From positions 10,110,560 through 10,174,559 of the forward strand of contig CM057225.1 in assembly GCA_029891385.1 (NCBI GenBank): DNA of 64,000 nucleotides. The letters run 5' to 3'. How positions within the stretch are numbered: the first letter of the stretch is position 1; each line of letters starts with the position of its first letter. Below the pieces are notes generated by a model that worked only from the letters and a program-made list of their open reading frames with translations, was not told where the DNA came from and made no database searches. This document shows positions 61,201 to 64,000 of the stretch, one piece after another. This stretch comes from Erythroxylum novogranatense. Taxonomy: Eukaryota > Streptophyta > Magnoliopsida > Malpighiales > Erythroxylaceae. The position numbers and the translations under genes are program-made.

Positions 61201-61554
61201 CTTCATTTAATTTATTTCTTGTTCCCAACTATAAATATATCTTTCAATACACCATAACTTTACCAACATATACAAATACAATAATTCCACCAAAATTCAA
61301 AATCGCAAGATTTCACTAACCCAATTATTTCAACATTTTTAATAATCACAATTCATAAAATCATCTCAATTTCAGTTTTCCAAACACAATCACTATCAAA
61401 TGCCGGAACAATCATGAATGCATGTCACTATGTATATGCATGTGCAAAATGATCTATCTCTAAAATCGAGGCCACAAAACACTCGATCACAAATTAAGCA
61501 CTAACAACTCTACACTCATGTCGATGCTCATCGCGCCGGTAGGAGGATGCTACA
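58254..61554 (-). repeat. Tekay-like 5' LTR (3,301 bp)
   Basis: Partner of 35111-38868. It contains only two full copies plus a partial copy of the ~210-bp tandem repeat (60195-60625) and a shorter CAGCTG run (60065-60170). Its predicted donor CGGTAAGTGTTAG is intact (GT at 60821 on the minus strand). The region 60165-60620 has many CAGCTG units read as GG or altered, probably base-calling errors. Confidence 0.92.
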
Positions 61555-64000
61555 CGTTATTTATAAAATATGGTTTATATAAGTTTATGATTTTCGAAAG
61601 TGTTTAAAAAGTTTATGATTTTCAAAATTGATTATAAAAGTGTTTTAAAAAATTTATGATTTTCGAAATTATTTATGTAAAGGTTTGAAATTTGGATTTT
61701 CGAATGATTTCGAGAAGGTGGAAGAAAGAAAGTATCAAATTTTTGTATTGATTTAAAATGGTTTGGAAAATTGCTCCAAGATCTAGGTGTTTGAAAATTT
61801 GGATTTCCGAATATTTTGGAATTGATTTTAAAATCGTGTTTAAATAAAGGTTTGGAAAGTGATTGTTTTTGAAATCGTTTATAACATATCGTTTACGAAA
61901 ACGTTTGGAAACATTTATGATTTCTGAATAGTTTCAGAATTAGTGATAAAAGATTGGTTTTGTAAGATTTTTGAATGTTTCGAATTTGTTATAAAAATAT
62001 TTCTTGTGAAAATGATTGGAATATTATGATTTCTAAATGTTTTTGAAATAGGTATAAAAATGTTGTTTTTGAAAAAAATGTTTGGAAAATCATGATTTCT
62101 GACTGTTTTGGAAAGTAGGGAAAGCGATGATTTCCGAATGCTTTTGGGAATTAATTATAAAATATCGTTTATGTAATTGTTTGATTTTCGTTTGATGAAA
62201 TTCTTTGCTTTTGGAATAACTTTAGAAATTTTGTTATATGTTCAATGATATGAGAAATTGAAACTTTCAATTTGAAAGTTTTCAAAGGTTTTAAATATTG
62301 ATAGATTTGAGCATGTCCGGTATTACTAAAATTATTACAAAAGTTAGATTTTTGTTTCTAAAGGATTTTGGAAATTGATTTAAGAGAATTGTTATTCAGT
62401 ATATTCGAAATTTTTTAAGAAATTGTTATTTATGTTTTTGGAAAATCAAGGAGAGAAATGCTTTTGGAAATCGATTTAAGAAATTAAAATGATTAGTGAC
62501 TTTTATTGTTTTGAAAAAAAGGTGAAAATCGTGGTTTAAATTTTGGATGAGAAATATGTATTGTGAATTTGTAAGAAATTGATTGGTGCATTTGTATTTT
62601 TGCAATATGACATATGAAATTATGTGCTTAGTGAATGTGACTGTGTCTAGTAAGACACGACATGACAATGTGAAATTTTGAAAAGTGCCTTCGGGCAATC
62701 TGTTTGTTTTAAGCATGAATATGTGAATTGTATGGGTTTGGTCAGGTCCCCTTCGTAGAGTCAATGCATTGTCTCCCTCTGATAGCCTTCTCTCGGCTGC
62801 CCGCAAGTGACTTAGGAGTTCCGATTTCGGACTCGCCTCTGTTCACGGCTACACATGACTGCTATGCGAGAATGTGCAGTACGTCCGGTTAGGACCGAAA
62901 CCAAACCATTCTGCTATGTCATGTGATTTTGATTTTGTTTATGTTCGTGAAATTTCTCTTATGTGATGCATTCATGTTGAAATTTTGCATGATTTGTGAG
63001 AAGGTTGAGAACTTGAGAAATGAATTTCGGAAACTGTTTATGAATGTTTTGAAATAAATAAAAATGTTGAGACAAATCTTAAAAACATGTTGATGAAGGT
63101 TTATGAATGTTTTGAAAAAAAATTGAAAATGAGTCTTTGGATAAAATTTTCGAATGGGAAAGGTTTGAAAAGTTTGAAAAGAAAATTTTCGCTTATGTTT
63201 CATTTATACGTATGCTACCCACTGAGCTGTCAAGCTCACCCCACCTCTCATCCCCATCTCCAGGTTTCCAAGCAGGAGATTGGATGAAGACGGTCCAGAT
63301 ATCAGTTCTGCATGTGTCAGTAATAGGGTGGGTTCGTTGAGATTGTGGTTTTTGGTTTGATATCGTGGATTGAAAATGTCACTTTGGTATTGATGATGTA
63401 TTTGAGTTAAGTTATGGAATTGAATTTATGTATGATAATGGAACTGGATTATGTAAGTAGATCATGGTAGTTTATATGAATATGATTGAATTGTATTCGA
63501 ATTGAAGTATGTATGATGGATTGAGATTATGAAGTGCTTAGATATAGGATTGCGTTTCTGCTGGTGTGATGGATTCCGGACGGGAGGTCCGATGTTGAAT
63601 TGTGTTGATTGGGATATGTATTAAGTGTATTTTACCTTTGCAGAAATTTTGGGCTGTCAAAATACAACAGTTATCTGCCCGATTTTGGTAAAAATCGGGT
63701 TAAGATAGGAATAAGAATTAAGAAGTTAGTTTGGTAAAGATGAGATTTGCGTGATTAAGACCAATTATATGAATTGAGTGTTATATGAGGATAAATTTCC
63801 AAAAAGGAAATTGTATGGATTGATTATGATTTGAATGTGATTGAGTAAAGAAAAAAAAGGAATGAATAAGAGAAAAAAAATTATACCGGATTTCGGATGG
63901 TTAGTCGAGGTAATCCAACGCGATAAGTTTTCTATACTGCGTGCTTCTCCGGGATGTCGGAATGTGTTTTAGTTTGATACATTCGTTTTTTCAATTCGGT

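Larger units (their letters stand above)
35111..61554 (-). mobile_element. Tekay/Del-like Gypsy (chromovirus) element, internally deleted and nested
   Basis: Bounded by TGTAGCGCCCCC at the left and GGATGCTACA at the right, with the perfect 5-bp duplication CGTTA (35106-35110, 61555-61559). Transcription orientation is minus: 5' LTR 58254-61554, primer binding site 58239-58249, coding remnants 55706-58253 and 38869-39441, polypurine tract next to 38868, 3' LTR 35111-38868. Without the nested solo B (39442-55700) and its duplicated GTCTC the internal region is about 3.1 kb, short for a full-length chromovirus, because gag and the integrase core are largely missing. The two LTRs remain very alike, so the insertion is fairly recent, but the copy cannot be autonomous. 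Confidence 0.93.
7662..64000 (+). mobile_element. Tandem array of giant-LTR, gene-free retroelements (5 LTRs, 4 internal segments)
   Basis: The order is LTR1, int1, LTR2, int2, LTR3, int3, LTR4, int4, LTR5, with LTR5 split by the Tekay-like element. Unit starts are 7662, 13450, 19616, 25837 and 32056, giving periods of 5,788 (LTR1 carries a deletion), 6,166, 6,221 and 6,219 bp. Every LTR starts TGTTGGACCC or TGTCGGACCC, and each of the four with its 3' end in view ends GGGTCCCAACA. Each internal segment starts with a tRNA-iMet primer binding site and ends with a polypurine tract, so all the cis signals of an LTR retroelement are present, but the gag-pol genes are entirely absent. The internal end (TTTCGAGGACGAAATT then purines) resembles the 3' UTR of Tekay-like chromoviruses. 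The structure resembles TRIM elements in its internal length and LARDs in its LTR length. Confidence 0.9.
32056..64000 (+). repeat. Array LTR5, split by the Tekay-like insertion; 3' end outside window
   Basis: The left part is 32056-35110 (starts TGTCGGACCCCG) and the right part resumes at 61560 after the target duplication CGTTA (35106-35110 and 61555-61559). It retains the ancestral 15-bp segment at 34516-34530. By comparison with LTR4 only about 165 bp are missing past 64000. Whether the array ends there or continues cannot be seen. Confidence 0.9.

Overview
This window is repetitive DNA from a flowering plant, most likely a eudicot, although the species cannot be named from sequence alone. 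The reasons are Copia (SIRE-like), Tekay/Del-type chromovirus and Athila-type Gypsy proteins, plant tRNA-iMet and tRNA-Asp primer binding sites, TG...CA LTR ends with 5-bp target duplications, and very AT-rich non-coding LTRs. I see no ordinary host gene, rRNA or tRNA gene. Nearly every base belongs to a nested stack of LTR retrotransposons.

Layout, oldest to youngest. (1) A minus-strand Copia element supplies 1-2348 and 6332-7661, carrying gag zinc knuckle, protease, integrase, RT and RNase H; it is broken by stops. (2) A 3,983-bp solo LTR (solo A, 2349-6331, duplication AAACC) sits in its pol gene. (3) From 7662 to the right edge the Copia gag gene is interrupted by a plus-strand tandem array: five LTRs of about 5.2-5.6 kb separated by four internal segments of only about 0.6 kb. 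Each internal segment has a tRNA-iMet primer binding site and a polypurine tract but no coding sequence, so these are giant-LTR, gene-free, TRIM/LARD-like elements. (4) The fifth LTR is split by a minus-strand Tekay-like element (35111-61554, duplication CGTTA) with shortened gag and a pol lacking the integrase core. (5) Its pol is split by a minus-strand solo LTR (solo B, 39442-55700, duplication GTCTC). (6) That solo LTR is split by an almost full-length minus-strand Athila-like element (43344-55478, duplication CACCT) with gag, protease, RT/RNase H, integrase and a downstream env-position ORF preceded by a strong splice acceptor.

Main points for a second look. The array is an unusual object; its fourth LTR looks like a crossover product between two LTR subtypes. 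A degenerate module of about 95 bp with fixed internal spacing recurs in four LTR families that otherwise look unalignable. Three LTR families carry a strong splice donor after a leader-like stretch and a strong acceptor near the LTR end, suggesting an intron inside the LTR. Many differences between copies fall at CAG/CTG, CAGCTG and CCG sites, which looks like base-calling error at CHG-methylated cytosines, so some frameshifts annotated here may not be real.
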